This document shows, one piece after another, positions 61,916 through 64,000 of a stretch of DNA of 64,000 nucleotides. A program made the position numbers and the translations under genes. A model generated the notes under the pieces. That model saw only the letters and a program-made list of their open reading frames with translations, had not been told where the DNA came from and searched no databases. Numbering within the stretch: position 1 is the stretch's first letter; each line of letters opens with the position of its first letter. The stretch comes from Leptospira sp. WS39.C2 (GTDB taxonomy: Bacteria; Spirochaetota; Leptospiria; Leptospirales; Leptospiraceae): contig NZ_CP162142.1 in assembly GCF_040833965.1 (NCBI RefSeq), positions 1,699,001-1,763,000 of the forward strand, written 5' to 3'.

Positions 61916-63361
61916 TCATCCTAGGCTATAAATCCACTGGTATCCCAAAGTATAATCCAAAGCCTCTTGAATATGTACTTCCTTTGTTCTAGGGGAGAGG
62001 TTCCAATCTGCAATAGTCCTTGCGAGAGAAACAATTTGTTTTTTCTTTCGTAGGGAAAGTTGTTTTGTATCTTTACCCATTTCCAACTGTTTCAACACAG
62101 ACAATGTTTCTTCGGAAGGAATCTTTCTTTCCTTTCTATAATCGAATCTCTCTAAAATGATTTCTTTTAATTTGTTTTCCTCCAAACGGATGTTACGTTC
62201 CGTTGTTGTTTCAAATAAAGTTTGGAAGATTGTGATTCGATCTAAAAAAGCACCGCTGATTTTTTGCAGATACAACCTGATTTTTTGTAAGGAACAATGA
62301 CAATGGTTTTGGCTATGGTAGTTCCCACATGGACATGGATTTGATGATAATAAAAGTGTAAAATTGGTTTTGATTTTTGTGACTTCGTTAAGCCTTGTGA
62401 TTTCCAAATAGGAATCTTCCATAGGCATCCTTAAACTTTCTAAAATTCGATCCTTAAATTCAAGGGCTTCATCTAAATATAAAATTCCACCTTCTGCTTT
62501 TGTGATTTCACCAGGTTGGTAGGGGAGTCCGCCACCCAGTAGTCCAACTTCTGTTGTGGAATGGTGGGGGGATCGAAATGGACGTTTGTTCGTAGGGGCT
62601 TCAAACTCTCCTTTGTTTGTCCAAATGCCCATTCCTTTTTGTCCTGCAGTGTTGTTTGGTGGTAAGAGAGTATCGAGTAACCGATGTAACATGGTTTTCC
62701 CAATTCCTGGACTTCCAAGTAATAAACTATGATGGTTTCCAAGTAAAGAATAAAGCAGGCCTTGGAATACATTCATTTGGTACGGATCCAAATGTACAAC
62801 TTCCCACTGCAAAGAATCATTCGTATCTATGGTTTGGAATTTTACAATTGGTGATTGCTCAAAAATCATTTCTAGGTCTTGTAAGTGCGATAGAAAATAA
62901 TACTTACCTTCTGGAATGGAGTCTTTTTCTAATGATTCAGGCAGACAAATTACATCCGTTTCTTTTTTGTCCCTCTGCCATAAATAAGGTAAAAGTTCTT
63001 TTCCACCAACAAGGCTTCCATCAAGTCCCAGGTTTCCCAAATACAGAATGTTTTGATTTGGTTTTCGAATTTGTCCTGTTGCTTCTAAGATACCAACGGC
63101 CATCGCCACATCCAGTGATACCTTCTTTTTCTGTGTGTGGGAGGGTTTGACGTTGATGATGATGGTTTCCATAGGAAATTCATAGGAAGAGGCTTCTATG
63201 GCCAAACGAATGCGATCTCTGGCCTCCTTTGTTTCTTGTGGGACGTTTCCTAAGATTTGAAAATGGGGAAATCCCCGTCTGATCCCAACCTCCACTTGGA
63301 TTTCTTTTGTTCCATTCCATTCATACATCAAACTTCCAACTTCTGCTCGTTTGGGGCTCAC
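61916..63361 (-). CDS. ComM/YifB-family Mg-chelatase-like AAA ATPase
   Basis: The 481-residue protein has the N-terminal ComM domain (VEVGIRRGFPHFQILG then IIINVKPSHTQKK), an AAA core (Walker A LGSPGIGKTMLHRLLDTL, Walker B GILYLDEALEF, RPFRSPHHSTTEVGLLGGG) and a C-terminal zinc-binding CPCGNYHSQNHCHC. ComM is a helicase that promotes branch migration in natural transformation. The start is GTG. Length is slightly below the usual 500. It is opposed to the small gene and divergent from the next lipoprotein. Confidence 0.93.
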   Translation of the reverse strand: MSPKRAEVGSLMYEWNGTKEIQVEVGIRRGFPHFQILGNVPQETKEARDRIRLAIEASSYEFPMETIIINVKPSHTQKKKVSLDVAMAVGILEATGQIRKPNQNILYLGNLGLDGSLVGGKELLPYLWQRDKKETDVICLPESLEKDSIPEGKYYFLSHLQDLEMIFEQSPIVKFQTIDTNDSLQWEVVHLDPYQMNVFQGLLYSLLGNHHSLLLGSPGIGKTMLHRLLDTLLPPNNTAGQKGMGIWTNKGEFEAPTNKRPFRSPHHSTTEVGLLGGGLPYQPGEITKAEGGILYLDEALEFKDRILESLRMPMEDSYLEITRLNEVTKIKTNFTLLLSSNPCPCGNYHSQNHCHCSLQKIRLYLQKISGAFLDRITIFQTLFETTTERNIRLEENKLKEIILERFDYRKERKIPSEETLSVLKQLEMGKDTKQLSLRKKKQIVSLARTIADWNLSPRTKEVHIQEALDYTLGYQWIYSLG

Positions 63362-63457
63362 ATACGAAAGGGGTCACAAAACATCTCTTTTGGTTTAAAA
63401 AATAAAAAAGACTTTTCATAAATAAGGCATCATGGTGACTTTTCCTGAGAGTTTGCT

Positions 63458-63850
63458 TTGGTTTGTAGTATCATTCGTGTAATCCCCCTCGTTCTTCTCC
63501 TTGTGTTCAGCCAATGTTCACAACGGTTGATCAAAAAAGAAAAGTTAAGGGAGATTAATGAATTCTATGATGGGAAAACTTATGCCCTTCGGGAAGAGAT
63601 CAAATTCTCTCAAACCGATGTTTGGAAAAAAGGGACCCTCGTTAAGATCTACATCGAATCGACTCCCTCTCTTTTAAAATTGAAAGTATACCCAATCCAG
63701 GAGACTCGTGAGTCATCTGTTGGGAAACTAGCAGATTACATCATCAATGATGATGTGAAAAAGAGAGAATATGATTTGGCAGATGTGGAAGAGTGGGTGA
63801 ACCAAAAATTCACTCTCGTCGAACAAAATGCCAAAAAAACAAAGAAATAA
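63458..63850 (+). CDS. Small putative lipoprotein
   Basis: The 130-residue frame starts at TTG with a hydrophobic leader ending LVLLLVFSQC-SQRL, a leptospiral-type lipobox. The mature part is Lys/Glu-rich (KKEKLREINEFYDGKTYALR) with a beta-rich middle (KGTLVKIYIESTPSLLKLKV). No family is recognised. It is divergent from comM by 96 bases. The start is weakly supported. Confidence 0.65.
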   Translation: MVCSIIRVIPLVLLLVFSQCSQRLIKKEKLREINEFYDGKTYALREEIKFSQTDVWKKGTLVKIYIESTPSLLKLKVYPIQETRESSVGKLADYIINDDVKKREYDLADVEEWVNQKFTLVEQNAKKTKK

Positions 63851-63859
63851 AGGTTTGGG

Positions 63860-64000
63860 ATGTTTTCATTGTCTTATTATTTTGATTTTCCAGCTTTCTT
63901 TCTTTCTCATTCAAGAATCTTCGGTTTAGTTCCCGATAAAATAACTGTGAAGGTCTTCAGGCACTTAACATTCCTATTTCTTTTGGTTTCGGGCACTGGT
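63860..64000 (+). CDS. Partial gene running off the window end
   Basis: The frame is open from ATG 63860 (AAAGG eight bases upstream) to the last base. An in-frame GTG at 63947 would instead begin with a signal-peptide-like stretch (KVFRHLTFLFLLVSGTG). The amount of sequence is too small to identify a product; a secreted or envelope protein is likely if the GTG start is correct. Confidence 0.4.
   Translation, partial: MFSLSYYFDFPAFFLSHSRIFGLVPDKITVKVFRHLTFLFLLVSGTG

Overview
The window is a gene-dense, single-chromosome stretch from a motile, double-membraned spirochaete, almost certainly Leptospira and most likely the saprophytic (L. biflexa-like) branch. The grounds are a SemiSWEET gene that I recall as very close to the crystallised L. 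biflexa protein, leptospiral-type loose lipoboxes, many short secreted proteins with only lineage-specific character, a complete heptose/Kdo/Lpt lipopolysaccharide set, spirochaete-type FliM, low G+C, and frequent TTG/GTG starts. I see no insertion sequence, prophage, CRISPR array or rRNA. Genus and species are inference from memory.

Layout. 1-4.1 kb: the end of argH, a periplasmic cyclophilin, two unknowns and fliM. 4.2-10.6 kb: a secreted phosphodiesterase, a DJ-1/PfpI protein divergent from a LysR regulator, a ferredoxin-SemiSWEET-queF operon divergent from an unusually long guaA, and a small secreted protein. 10.7-11.0 kb: tRNA-Cys and tRNA-Leu. 11-18.2 kb: a surface-glycan block (O-antigen ligase, GT2 glycosyltransferase, gmhA, a lone ABC ATPase, a membrane FHA protein, a lipoprotein). 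18.2-21.6 kb: leuCD, a secreted FKBP and an atypical cysteine-synthase-like enzyme. 21.6-31.4 kb: a cNMP/patatin lipase, recN behind a perfect palindrome, exbB-exbD-bamA-pcrA. 31.4-39.7 kb: unknown secreted proteins, a CysQ-like phosphatase, a GT4 glycosyltransferase, a TlpA-like lipoprotein, an acyl-CoA synthetase, a LON-domain protein, and the split heptose genes rfaE1-rfaE2.

39.8-50.7 kb is one tightly packed run: pyrG-kdsA-lptC-lptA-lptB-rpoN-hprK-ptsH-ntrY-ntrX. It joins Kdo/LPS export to sigma-54, an HPr kinase/HPr pair and an NtrYX-type two-component system; the response regulator has lost the sigma-54 contact motif. 50.7-58.3 kb continues with a Fe-S uracil-DNA-glycosylase-like protein lacking its catalytic motifs, a priA with half of its zinc cysteines, fmt, a PASTA membrane protein without a kinase, rpe, and the rpsP-khpA-rimM-trmD-rplS ribosomal operon ending in a clear terminator. 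58.3-64 kb holds rnhB (with no ordinary start codon), a FliK-like and a FlhB-C-terminus-like pair in the order known from Bacillus rnhB-ylqG-ylqH, a degenerate HD-GYP protein, yraN, a small unknown, comM and two further unknowns.

The most rewarding targets are a series of conserved-looking enzymes that have lost defining residues while keeping their scaffold (ntrX, the UDG-like protein, priA, the HD-GYP protein, the CysK-like protein), the rnhB start, and the recN palindrome. All domain and residue statements come from reading translations by eye; no alignment or database search was run.
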